DNA of 64,000 nt from Acanthornis magna (taxonomy: Eukaryota > Chordata > Aves > Passeriformes > Acanthizidae), in assembly GCA_036785705.1 (NCBI GenBank), contig JAWUZG010000016.1:1550001-1614000 (forward strand). The letters are read 5' to 3'. The translations under genes were made by a program, and so were the position numbers. Each line of letters starts with the position of its first letter. Positions within the stretch are counted from its first letter, which is position 1. Positions 51,780 through 63,004 of the stretch are shown here, piece by piece. The notes below the pieces were generated by a model. The model was not told the DNA's origin. It saw nothing but the letters and a program-made list of their open reading frames with translations, and made no database searches.

Positions 51780-52166
51780 AATGGAACTCTAAAAGGTAAG
51801 GAAAAGAGAAGGGACTGTGACAAAACTGGGGACAGAAGTAAAAGGATAAAACCAAAAAGAAAAAAAAAACAAATCAGAAGTGGGGAAAATACAAGCTAAA
51901 ATCCTGATAAAATGTACAGGAAAAATAGATATACTAAACTGGAGATAAGAAGAATGAGGGAACAGAACTCAGAGTCTGAGATAAAGCACCAAGGAGAGAG
52001 AAATAAGCAGAAAATCTGGTTTGAGTAAGATAGGAAAAGACAGAGGACAAAGCATTATATTAACACTGACGACACTCCCATGCCCAAAACAGTTTACAAC
52101 TAGAATTTTGAAATTAGTGAAATAGAAAAAAAAAATTTTAAAAAATAAAAAGAAAGAAAAGTACTA
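51780..52166 (+). repeat. Purine-rich (A-rich) low-complexity stretch
   Basis: The plus strand is strongly skewed to A and G over nearly 390 bp, with A runs such as 'gaaaaaaaaaac' (51860) and 'agaaaaaaaaaattttaaaaaataaaaag' (52123-52151). It is not a tandem array. It may be decayed simple sequence or the remnant of a purine-rich retroelement. Confidence 0.5.
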
Positions 52167-52348
52167 ATTGAGCAGGTTTTTAAAATTAATAGAAGTTACA
52201 AACAACATGCCCCATAAATATCATCTATTCACAGCAGGCAATACTTGTCCTAAGGAAAGTAAGAACATAACTCATATTGGTTTTCCTTGGCAGACTGAGG
52301 CATTAGGCAGTGGGAAGGCTTGCCAGTGTCTTGCACTAGTGAGAAAAA

Positions 52349-52373
52349 TGGGACTTTTTGCTAAAAAGTCCCA
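52349..52373. repeat. Perfect 11-bp hairpin with 3-nt loop
   Basis: TGGGACTTTTT (52349-52359) and AAAAAGTCCCA (52363-52373) are exact reverse complements around GCT. A mismatch and one further A-T pair extend the base of the stem. No T tract follows and no gene lies nearby, so it is not a bacterial-type terminator. It may be a chance cruciform or part of an unknown small repeat. Confidence 0.85.
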
Positions 52374-53131
52374 GTCCAAATGCCGCCAGCAAGCCTTGGC
52401 TGGGAGTCACCAAGAGGATATCGTTCTTAAACAAACTCTTATCTGGAAGGGAGAGGGACAACCACTAGACACTCTGTGAAAGTGATCCCACCCAAAGGTG
52501 GAAATTACATAATGCTTTCTAGCATTAGGCTGGTCCCAGTTAGGCCTTAATCCCATTTAGGAAGGAGAAATAGAAAAAATATTAATACTGTGGAATGAAT
52601 AGAACCTAATCTTGCTTTCTTGCTTTCCCTCTCCAGCCAAGAAACCAAATTCCAGGCATTTAACTTTGGGCAGTTATTTCTCATTTGTCTTTGCTTCACT
52701 TGAGGGCTCAGTGCTGGGGACAGAAGGTTTTTGATAATTGTTCCTTACTTTTACAGAGCTACTCTGGATTTCTGAGCTTTCCATCTCTGAATTAGACAGC
52801 CATAGTCTTCTTCATGGATTAAGTCACTTTTTAAATAATTTTTTTCTCCCTAAAGAACAAGCCTGTTTTATTATGTATGAGAAAATGAAGAAGCCTTCAA
52901 AAACTGCAGGAGGCTGACAGGAGTGGGTGGCTTTTATATTAGATGAAGTCCCACATATAAAATAAACCTCCCAGTGGCTTCATTAGGAGCTGAATTTCTG
53001 CTCAGGTTCATCTCTACTTTACATTTTTTACCTCCCAGTTTCTCCTTACTTGCCGTTTGATACCTAGAAACCCAATTCAGCTACCATCAAATGAAATCAC
53101 TGTCCTAAAAATGCACTGAGAAATATAACTA

Positions 53132-53205
53132 CATACACACACACACACAAACACACAAAAAACCAAAAACCAAAAACAAAGAAAAAAAAAAAAGGAAAAA
53201 AAAAC
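53132..53205. repeat. CA repeat grading into A-rich simple sequence
   Basis: A short 'acacacacacacac' run passes into 'aaaaaaccaaaaaccaaaaac' and then into A runs broken by single G or C. This is the typical decay of a microsatellite, with no other element attached. Confidence 0.75.
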
Positions 53206-55479
53206 AACCGCTTACAAAAAAGATTTATTTATGTTAGCGAAGTTTAATATATATATTGTCAAAAAACTTCTGCATGGTATCCCCAAGGTCTTGCCTATAA
53301 GGTGATGAATTGGATAGAACTTTTTTTCTTGCCCTTAAAGCAATTTTGGAGGAGGCCTTAAAAGAGCTGCAATTCTGTCAGCTCTTGCATGTCCAATGTA
53401 GCTACAGCAAGAGGCAGCAATTTTTTACTTTCTGGGTATAACTTAGGTTTCATACAAGGAGAATATGAAGTGATTGTGACCATAAAATCACAGCCTGGGA
53501 CACAGTGTCACATATGTCACACGTGCCACTGTCTGGGGCTTGGCAAACAAAGGCACACAAAGATGGATGGTGGCTGAAATCCTGTCCCTGCATTTAACAT
53601 TTTCAGTTACTAAGCAAAATGTTTTAGGGGATGATGAAGTTTAGTCTTGGATTTAGTGTTGCAAAATCTAACCATTTTATCCTAACTCTTGCAGTATTTT
53701 GCAGGTACTTCCTTTTCATAATCATATTCCTGCCTGTGTTGCAGTACAAATTTGAGATGCTTTAAATAACTTTTTGCACTCCCAGTTGGAAAGAAACTTT
53801 TGGAAACCTGAGCTAATCATAGCACGCATTTCCAGAACACAAGAAGGCTCTTGAAATGACTAATATTTTAATAGTTCTTTGTTTCAAATCAGCTGCGATA
53901 TTCTTTGCGGCTTTAACACTAAATAATACCAGGGAGGAATAGAAGTCCTTTTCCCCTTTCTATCCTTACAGATTCCAGGCCACAGCTTGTCACCCCACAG
54001 GCTGTAGAAGTGGGGGCATTTCTCACTTCCTCACGTTTAGTGACCTCTGGAACACAAGGACATGGTTGGTATTTTGCAATATTCTGAATTGCTTTTTCTT
54101 TTTTTTTTTTAAATTTAATTTTTTATTTAATATTACATATGATTTATATACCAAAGCAAAAAGTTATTTCAAAGTAAAACCGTGAATGTTTTCTTTTAAA
54201 AAGTGCCATACTAGATTAATTTTGTGAATCTGGAAAATTCTTTTAAAATAGATGCTTTCTAGACTCACTGCTTTCCAATAAGCGAAGAACTGACATTAAA
54301 ATAATCAAATATTTTTTAAAAATCCACCACATCAACAAAGAGATTTTTGCAAGATGAAAAAGGCAGTAAAGAAGGATAGAAGTAAACCCTGCATGATCTT
54401 GGGAAGTAACAAAAGGAAAGGAAGTCAAGAGGGGAGGAGGAATCTCGAAAACTTGCCCGAGTAATGAATTCCAGGGGGAAAGCTAGTAGAGCATGTTAAT
54501 GAATAGCCAGATGTTTCTGAAGCCAGGAAATGTCCTCTTCCTCTCAATTTCAGACTAGAGTGAACTCCCTTTCTTGCTCTCAGTTCTTTGGTACACACTG
54601 GATACTCAGTCAGATGCTTTTTGTCTGCGTCTTGCAATGCTTATTGAAACCAAGGGAAAAAACTCTCCCAAATCTTTGCAGCATTTGGGTTTGGAGCAGT
54701 CTCCAAGAACAGCTGTCCTGTCGTTAATGCCACACTTCAGTTCACTCCGAGACATGACACCACATTTTCCATGACAAGAAGCTTTCTTTTCTTGTGGCCA
54801 TTTTAATTATATACAGAATTAACTGTTCTTCTAGCTATTGAGCCAAGTTTTCAAAAGATTTAAGACAGAATTCAGCCAGTCAGTTACTTCTCCAAATCCA
54901 TGTCAGAGATTTAATCAAATGTTCACCCTGCCAGTTGGTTTTTGCTTAAGTTCTGACTTCACCAAGCCTTTTTAGCTGAATGGATCCCTACATGTTTTCA
55001 GATCAGAGTCTCCATTTAAACTGAGACAGCAGTCGGGGGAATTAACATTTCCTCATCCTCTTCTAACATTCGGCAGACAAGATGGGTCTGTAGTATAACA
55101 TGTCAGAGAACTACAAAGTCCCTTTGGACAAGCCTCTGTGAGAATTAGATCCTCAGGATCATTTGACAAGTGTTGTTCCTTTTCCTTTTGTTCCTCCTGT
55201 TGTCCTCCATGGCAGGTAGAAAATGAGCAATTAGAAGGATCTTATGTCTTCCTGTATTCAGTAAAAAGAGATGTGGAAGAGGCTGTCATTGTGTCAACCC
55301 ATTTCTTCATCACTGCCTTAAAGATGCTTTCTCATCTCCCACCCCAGCTATTAAAGGGGCACAAACTAATTTCCTCTACAATTTCTCTGGCCAAGCCTAA
55401 GCAGCTTAAAGAGCAGTCTTGTGAATGTGCTCAGAAAGAAGTTCCACAGCTTCTGCTGGGAAAGGAGTTCACATAAATT

Positions 55480-55930
55480 AGAGCTCGTTGAGCATTATTA
55501 CAGCTTGTTGCCTATGGTATTTCCTCCCCCCAGGGTAAAGGAAATAATCTTGATTAATGACACCCAAAAAAATCATTTTTCTCTTTAATTCACTAATTGG
55601 TTAATCTTTTATGACATCAAAGAAGGCTGCAGCATTAACAAAAAAATAGTCAATGCAAAAGCCAGATTTCCTGTGCATTTGCCATGTGTGCTTTGTTTCC
55701 TGATGTAATTCCTAACTGAAAAGGAATGAAAAATTGAAATCTCCAGTTTACATGAGAAATGGCAGTTTTGAGCTCCCTATCAGACACCTCATTTTCTCTA
55801 CATTAGTCACAATCAGACAGACAAGGCTCTGTCTTGTTGAGCTACATTTAGCAGTCTGTCTGAACTGCAAATTTAGATGACATCCAAATTACACAGACTC
55901 AGCCACTAGGTTACACTAATGCAAAGTAGG
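55480..55930. promoter_or_regulatory. Candidate conserved non-coding element
   Basis: About 450 bp are free of repeats and long frames and carry many ATTA-type cores, among them TTGATTAATGACACC (about 55551), TTCACTAATTGGTTAATC (about 55589) and TACACTAATGC (about 55914). Segments of balanced composition lie between them. This looks like enhancer sequence. The claim is based on texture only. Confidence 0.2.
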
Positions 55931-58759
55931 AGAAAAAGAATCAAGACTATTGATTTTTTTTTTTGTCCTTTCTCTGTCATATTCCCTTAAAGGCATTTAC
56001 CAAGGCTTTTAAGATCTTCAGCATTTTCACAAAGGAACAAATTACGTGCAAATAAGACTGCCTTAATCTATTCTTCCCTGCTTAGATTGTTCCTTCTGTA
56101 CAGTCATTATGTGTTTTTTACGCTGCTGCTGCAGTTTACTTGATCCACTTTCATGCACCATGTGGTCAATATACATGTTGGAGAGTAACTGTGGAAAAGC
56201 ACATCTCCTGCACCTGCCTATGATAATCAAAACCTTTTTGCTAATTCCCTGCAATCCAAACACATCACACATCTCGCTGCTCTTTTCTTGCAGCTGTTTC
56301 ATCAATTTGATGTCATATTCTGCAGAACGCTCTTCTGATCACATTTCCATTCTCAGACAACTTGATTCTCGCAATGAATATTTACAGGAGGTTCACAACA
56401 ATGTCGCTAATGCGAAAAGCAAAGACCACAGATTCTACTGACAAATAGAGCTGATTTCCAAAGTACTGAACCTTCACAACTCTGTCAAAGCCTAACATCC
56501 CTGTTCATTCTGACTCATGTTAACATGACTCCACTAAAGCCACGAGTAGCTCCACTGAACTCGTGCAGTGAGATAATTGGCCAGTGTGAATTTCTAAACA
56601 CCACTGAAGGCAATAAATGTACATATTATTTCCCGCCTGCCATTCTTTACAGGAGAGCTACAGCCACAATCCTGCCCAAAAGGGTTTAACTGAGAAAGAA
56701 GCTCTCAGAGAGCTGACTGTCACTTCAGTGTAGGCACAGTGGGCCAAAGACTCAAGTTTCTAGATGCTATGGCCAGTATTAAAAAGAAATAACAACTTCA
56801 GAGCTTTCAAGTGCTTTATTCTTTGAACCAGCTACCCACCAAGAGAACCAGGAAGAGCTTTTTCTAGCTGATCTCACTAAGCAGCTGTATAAGCTTTTTT
56901 AGGCATAGTTAGCAAACTACAAACTCATTAACCACTACATATGGTACTGTCACTTTCCATGAAATCTGAAGCTCACATACTTTCCTTCTAGGCTGCGCAC
57001 ATGCTTCCCATCGGAGTCGAACGTATGTGCCGTCAGGAGGGAATGTGCCCCTTATGCATTACCATTTGTGTTTGTTTGATTTTGTTTTTCATAGGCTCCT
57101 GGGCTTCTGACATTTCGGCCTTCAAAATTACATGGCCTGGATTTTTTCCCTGTATCTACGGAAAGGAATTAATTCATTTGCCCTTGCTTTTTTTTCTTAC
57201 TAGAGGACCCCATCATCCATTTCTGTTCCACCTCACACGTTATTAATGCAGGCAAAAACTGAGATTCTTGCTGGCTTTTGGTGGGTTTTTCTCCCTGACA
57301 ATTGCATGGTTTGTAGAAGTGTGTTCTCACAGGCAGTAAATTTGACCAAACACTTGCTTAGTCCTTTGTCACCCCCAGGAAGACAAATCAGTTTGTAAAG
57401 CACTAACAAATGTCTCATTTATCATTCCAAGCCAGATTATCACATTTTTCTTTCCTCCTCTTGTAAAACACAGAGACATTTCCGCCCTTCAGATTTACAT
57501 TTTCTCTATCATTTATTTCGTTTTTCTGACCTTTGTGTGCTAGAATTTTACTTCAGGCCTATCCCTTTTCTGACCCTGATGGAACAGAAATTAAGCAAAG
57601 CCTCAAATTTCCTTGAGGTTTATATCTCTTCCTTCTACTTTTACTTCAACCTCTCACAATCTTTTAACAATTTTCCATTCCCACTGATTTTTTTCCCTTC
57701 TAGACCTCATTCAAATCACAGAAATAGCCTGTTTAAGGTATCTGCAAAATGTGCTGGTTTCCTATTCTCCTTTTTAATCAAAACTACGAGTTTATAGCAT
57801 TGCTATGGGCTCATGTCATCATAGAGTTGCTGAAAGATTATACAAATATTGAGCAGAATTTGAATGAGGCCTAAAAATTAATTTGAATTACAGAAGCATG
57901 CATGTTTGTCCTCTGAATATTTCTCTTTTCTAATCAGTTTAGTCTGTGTATTTCCATTAAAACAGAGTTTATGTAGCTGGTGAAGACATATGAAGAGAAC
58001 GGAGATGTTTTAGGGTCTAGAAATGGAATAAAACATGGAACCTTCAGCAGAAATGATGGGGGGAAAAGGAAATAAAAAGAATTTTTAAGAAGTTGCCTGT
58101 ATTCAGAGGACCGCAGTACAGCCAGTAGTTTAAGACCCCTTCTTGATTTAAAACATAATGTACAACACTTTAACTTGCTACCACCACACTGGTAATTCCT
58201 TAAGTGATGGGAAACAATCCCATCCTGGCACAGTGAGGGGCACAGCAAATCAGGTGGCAATAGGAGAGCCTCCGTGGAAGGGCAGCAATTCGGAGATGCA
58301 CTTTGTCACCCAATGCAGAGATTAGAAGTGAATCTTGCTTGGCTCTGTTGCAGGTGAGGGATTCCACACTACTTGCTCTGGAGACAAGTGTAACAAATGG
58401 GGGAAAAAGGCATTTAATGAGCTGCTGTTAAGGTTGATAGTATTTTCTAGCACACCATTTTGGGAGAGAGGATAAGCCTCAGAGATGATGGTCAGCAAAT
58501 CCATTTCAATTCCAGCTTAACACACTGCTGGCCATAGCTGGTGCAAAATTATTCCACTGTTTCTTCAACTGCTTAGTGCCAAAGTCACTGATAAACCTCT
58601 GCTTCTGTACCAGGCGCCCACAGTTTAATTCCTGCTGAATCATGAAAAAATGCCTCAAATTTACATTTTTTTTACAATAGTTTCTCATCACTCACAGAAT
58701 ATCCTGTTTTATACTTCCAAAGATCTTTGAAAATTATAAGTGTATATCGACTCACATGT

Positions 58760-58900
58760 TCTCTAGAGATAATTGAATATTATTATCCTCTTTTCACCAG
58801 TGGAGACAGCAACACACAGAAGGTTGAAGTGATTCTCTATATGCCAGAGGTTTCCAAGAGAAAAGCACAGCTGAAGATCCCAGAAAAACTTTAGCTGTAT
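58760..58900 (-). mobile_element. Possible MIR-like SINE remnant
   Basis: The plus strand reads 'attattatcctcttttcacc', 'agtggagacagcaacacaca' and 'gaaggttgaagtgattctct'. This parallels the MIR complement 'tattatccccattttacaga', 'tggggaaactgaggcacaga' and 'gaggttaagtgacttgcccaa'. The following 'gctgaagatcccag' falls near the expected 'gctgggattc'. The match is divergent and recalled from memory. Confidence 0.4.
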
Positions 58901-61900
58901 ATAACACATCTCCTGCCACAAAACAGTATGGTATATCTGAATTTTGTGGGACACTTTCAGGAAAAGGGTTGGCCAGAAAAAATATTTCACAATATACTCC
59001 TTGATAATTCTGGAGATTGCATGGAAAACTTGGTGCTGGAGCACACATTCACAAGACTTAGTTACCATTTTCCATTTGTAAAGGTGATTATTATACCATG
59101 AAAAAATGGGGGCAGGGAGTACAAAATATATTATTTAATATATTATATATAATGTAATATTTTTATATTATATTTTAGATATCAAAATGTGGAAAGTAAG
59201 TCCTCTGATGGCACTAATGGACTGGCCACAGATTTGTACAAGAGACTCCTACTTCAGGTAGAACACAAAGTCTGTGACTAGAGTCAGTCAGTCAAATTAA
59301 AGGCCAGTCTCCAAAAAAAATATGTGATTGATACTATATATACTGTGGTATTTTCTGTTCTTCATGAAAATAATAGTTATTTGTATTAACTTTAGGGGGA
59401 AAGCACATTTTTCTCTTATTCTAAAATCGCTTTAAAAGTAAACATTCACATTTGCATTTGGTGCATGACCTTTAGTATCAAGAAGAGGTCACCTGAATCA
59501 TATCATCCATATTTGAATGGTTATATAGGAATTATTTTACACAGAAGTCCCTAAGGTAATTATTTCATATCAGAGCCAGGAAAGTTTAGTATCTGTATGC
59601 AGTATGTATTTACACTTCATGCCAATGCATTAAATAAAATTCCATCACATTCTGTCTTTGTATTCTCTTCTTTTCAAAGACACACAGTACATGATTGGAT
59701 TGCAAATTCCCTCATAGTCTGAAAGGCTGTCTCTTGCTATTGTTAGAACAGATTTGGCCAAAACTGGGGAAAAAGTCAACAGAGAAGCTGAGATTGGTTT
59801 AGAAAAGTGCACAACATCTTTAACAGCCACTCCGTCATAAATGAAAATGCAAAAAAAGTAGAAGAAATGCATTATTATAGTATTAATGGACACATAGATG
59901 CACATTAAAAACAGAAGAATGTAAACCTTTAATGACAACCTTATTTAAGAGAAACATCAGAGAACCATTTAGCTAAAGGCCAAGCCCAAAATTCTTGGAA
60001 GCCAAAGCATACTCTTTAAAATCTTACACAACACTCTGAGATATGCTCAAAAGAGGAGGGCATGCAAATTGAAGGTCCTGAAACAGGATTTTAAAGGCCT
60101 ATTAAAGGTATTTAAATTCTGCAGTTAGAGTCAAAACCAAAAGACCCAAGAATGACCTTGAATCTGGAGTGTTTGAAATCTTGATTTGGATGCATCTGAC
60201 ATCTGTGGCCAGCATGTACTCAGACCTGTTACCTGAGCTAGTTGAAACTCAACACAATTTGTAAGGAGGTTGACATAAGTGCCTTTTCAAATTTCTGATA
60301 CCTGAAAATCCTGATGCCACAGAGCAAACTGTGCAAAACAAAATTCCAGCTGGTTAAAATATAATAATCTCTTTCAGGGAGAAATGTTGACATAAATACA
60401 ACATTTTCACATTTTCCAAATACTTCCTACAGAAAGTAGTGAAGCAGTGGTTTGGACATTCCTTCTCCATTCTTTCTGCTCCACTTTTCTTACCAGTTCC
60501 AGAAGGGTCCACATAAAAAAAGCTTTTTAAAAAAGCTAATTTTTTTCAGAGTTTTTATCTCATTTTTCCAAAGGAAATTAAAGAGGAAAATAGGAAAGGA
60601 GAAAAAGAAAATGGAAAAAAAGTCCAACTCTCTTCAAAACAACATATTTTCCTGTTCATGAAAAGCCACTGACCATTGCATGGTCAGCCAAGCTGGCCTG
60701 GAGGGAAAGGGATAATACCAGAAGCAGAACTGCTCAGCTCCTAGTTTCAGGCTCATAGTGCAGCAAAAGCCAGGAGTTAATGCATAAACCACACACAGTC
60801 CTTATAAAATACAGTCCACCTGAAGAAAGACCATACCCCAAAATCCAGCTGCTGCCACTGGACAGACAGTAGCAGAAGCAAAGCATCACAGGCTTTGGAG
60901 TCCAAATGACCTTTCCCACTTCATTCCAGCTGTTGTGTACTTTGGAAATATAGGAGTCCATCTGGCATGGGACTGGCAGGATCTGTTCCAGAATTGTGGG
61001 AAATGGGAACAGAGAAGGTGCTGCAGGTCAGGATGGAGGCATGTTTGCAATGTTGGTGTTTGCACAGCGCTTGCCAACACTATGCCTGTTTTAAGCCAAT
61101 GACATTAATCATTCACTAAACTCACTTGAAAAAAATTGCAAATAAAAGGAATTAAATAGTGGCAAGGGCTTGTATTTTTATATGACAAGCTTTGACCTTC
61201 ACGTGTATATTACATGCAGACCATGCCTGCTTAAATAAAGTTCCGTAGCAGACAGAACATCTGTTAGGTCTATTTTATATTCATGTTTAGGATGGGGATT
61301 AGTCTCTAGGCTTTGTCAAATAATGAAGAAAAACAAAAGGGGAGAAAGAAATTAAAATCTTAATTCCCCTTTGATTTCATGAAACAGTTAAAATTTAAGA
61401 TAATTAGTGTAAACACTTATAGGAAATTCTGTAGGATCCCTGCCTGAAATCTCCCAACCTTTCAGAGATTAAGAATACATCTACAGCATAAAGCCTTTTG
61501 CAAATGCAGCATGTGTACCACTCAAGAATTACGAGAAAAGTTACTTTGAAGTCCGAATGCTTACATGGTGTTAACTAGTACAGGGATGACAGAGATAACC
61601 TTGTTAGACCCATTTTACACCAGGCTAGGAGCTGTCACCAGCTGAAATGTTTTCTGTGTTTTTCTCTGGTGTGCAGAAAGAGACTGTTTTCCAAAAGTCA
61701 CTGTGATCAGCACTGATACCACGCTACAGCCATCCTCGTTTTACAGTAATAGCCTCTCCACTCTCATCACTTCAAAATGCTACTCCATACCAGAATATCC
61801 CACTTTGAAGGCTTCATGTGACTGCAGACCTACAGCAGAAGAGTGTCTGTTCTCTCAGCAGGTGTTTCAGCCCAGTGACTCTTCAAAGCTGGTCTCAGGA

Positions 61901-62829
61901 AAAGTGAGTGACAGCTGAGTCTCTGTGTGTCCCTTGGAGCCCACCCACAGGTGGCAGAAGCTTGGTCAGGAGCTGAGGCCCCAGGGAAATGGCACAGCCT
62001 GCAGGGAGGGCAGTGCGTGTTGGTGATGCTGAGCTAAAAGGTAGCTCAAGCAGACACTGGCAGTTTCCCGGGAAAGGCACTACATATCAGAAGCACGAGA
62101 CCGGGAGAAAAGACCTCAGAAAGGCAAGAACAACTGTACCCATCTGACTTGGGAACTCGTCGAGGAGTCCAGAGTCAATCCAGGAAGGGGAGTAAGCATT
62201 CACAAGCCATAGATGGATGAAAGGGTGAAGTGTGATTTCAACAGTAGTTATCCCCCGTTCCCTGTGTGACTCCTTTTCCCATCAAACTCTGAACCATCTC
62301 CATTTCAGCTCCACAAGCTAGGCATGGCTGCTCTGTGAGGTTGCTCATGTGCCAAGCTATGGGATATTGAGAAAAGAACACAAAGCAGGAATGAAAATAA
62401 AGCTATTGTTTAAAAACACCCAAACTTTACAGGCTGAATCCACCACACTACAGTCCAGAGGCTGTGCGTGTTCCTGGACAAGCACACGTCTACAAATCAA
62501 CACATTTTTAGTTGTATAAACTTTCGAAAGGCAGGACTTACTGCTTCTGCTGCACACTGTGCACCTGAGTCAAGATCTCTTCCATGTTCTCCTTACTAAA
62601 AACTGGACTCAATATTGCCCAGTAATGGCTTTTACAGCAAGCACGTGACAGCCAATTTGGAGGGGTCACTTCACCAGTGGGGAAGCAGATGGGAGTGAGC
62701 AATTATGAGCAGAGAAATACTGCATGTAGATAAATATCAACTGATGGAATGACACCAGCAGAGCTCTCGTAAGAGTTAATCGCGCCCCTTTGCCTTCTAG
62801 ACTGCGTCGCAAAGGTTCATAAAATAGTG
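58901..62829. other. Unique non-coding sequence, no gene seen
   Basis: No exon or RNA gene is recognised. An AT-only simple patch lies at 59127-59186 and a purine-rich patch at 60569-60630. The 97-codon minus-strand frame at 59645-59938 begins hydrophobically but shows no family signature. Confidence 0.55.
59127..59186. repeat. AT-rich low-complexity patch
   Basis: The sequence consists almost wholly of A and T in irregular TATTA and ATAT units over about 60 bp, so it would melt easily. It has no regular unit. Confidence 0.7.
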
Positions 62830-63004
62830 GGTAAAGGGGATGTGGTGGGTGTAAATTACTTGCAATTTCAAAGGGCTTTCGACAGACTCCCTCACTGGAA
62901 ATTATTAAAGGGAACAAATAACCATAGGATAAAGAGCAATGTCATGTTAAGGATTAAATCCCAGTTAGATAATAGGAAACGAAGAGCTATAACTAGCGTG
63001 CTTT
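62830..63004 (+). mobile_element. CR1 fragment, reverse transcriptase region
   Basis: The plus-strand translation runs KGDVVGVNYLQFQRAF, DRLPHWKLL, then a GI-like spacer, LRIKSQLDNRKRRAITS. This follows the CR1-type motif A block (DVVYLDFQKAFDKVPHxxLL) and the downstream W-I-K-S-W-L-x-x-R-x-Q-R-V block. The first Asp of motif A reads Gln, so the fragment is inactive. Neither the rest of the ORF nor a 3' tail is recognised nearby, so it is an internal fragment. It belongs to an older subfamily than the 13.7 kb copy. Confidence 0.75.
62831..63004 (+). pseudogene. CR1 reverse transcriptase fragment (dead)
   Basis: The open frame of 66 codons (62827-63027) contains AFDRLPHWKLL and LDNRKRRAI, both diagnostic of the non-LTR retrotransposon palm domain. 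The frame's Met is fortuitous, because the domain would start far upstream. It lacks the YADD block, and the catalytic motif A Asp is replaced. Confidence 0.7.

Larger units (their letters stand above)
49131..52348. other. Unique non-coding sequence, no gene seen
   Basis: No exon or RNA gene is recognised. Features inside are a short GGTTT run at 50399-50417 and a purine-rich patch at 51780-52166. Confidence 0.55.
52374..58759. other. Unique non-coding sequence, no gene seen
   Basis: No exon, RNA gene or secure repeat is recognised. CA and A-rich simple sequence lies at 53132-53205, and a T-rich patch at 54091-54135. The stretch 55480-55930 has regulatory texture. The longest frames (about 112 codons) carry no domain. 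Confidence 0.55.

Noticed and set aside
59645..59938. 97-codon minus-strand frame with a hydrophobic start resembling a signal or membrane segment
   Set aside because: AT-rich DNA yields hydrophobic codons (Ile, Phe, Leu, Tyr) by composition, and nothing else supports a gene.
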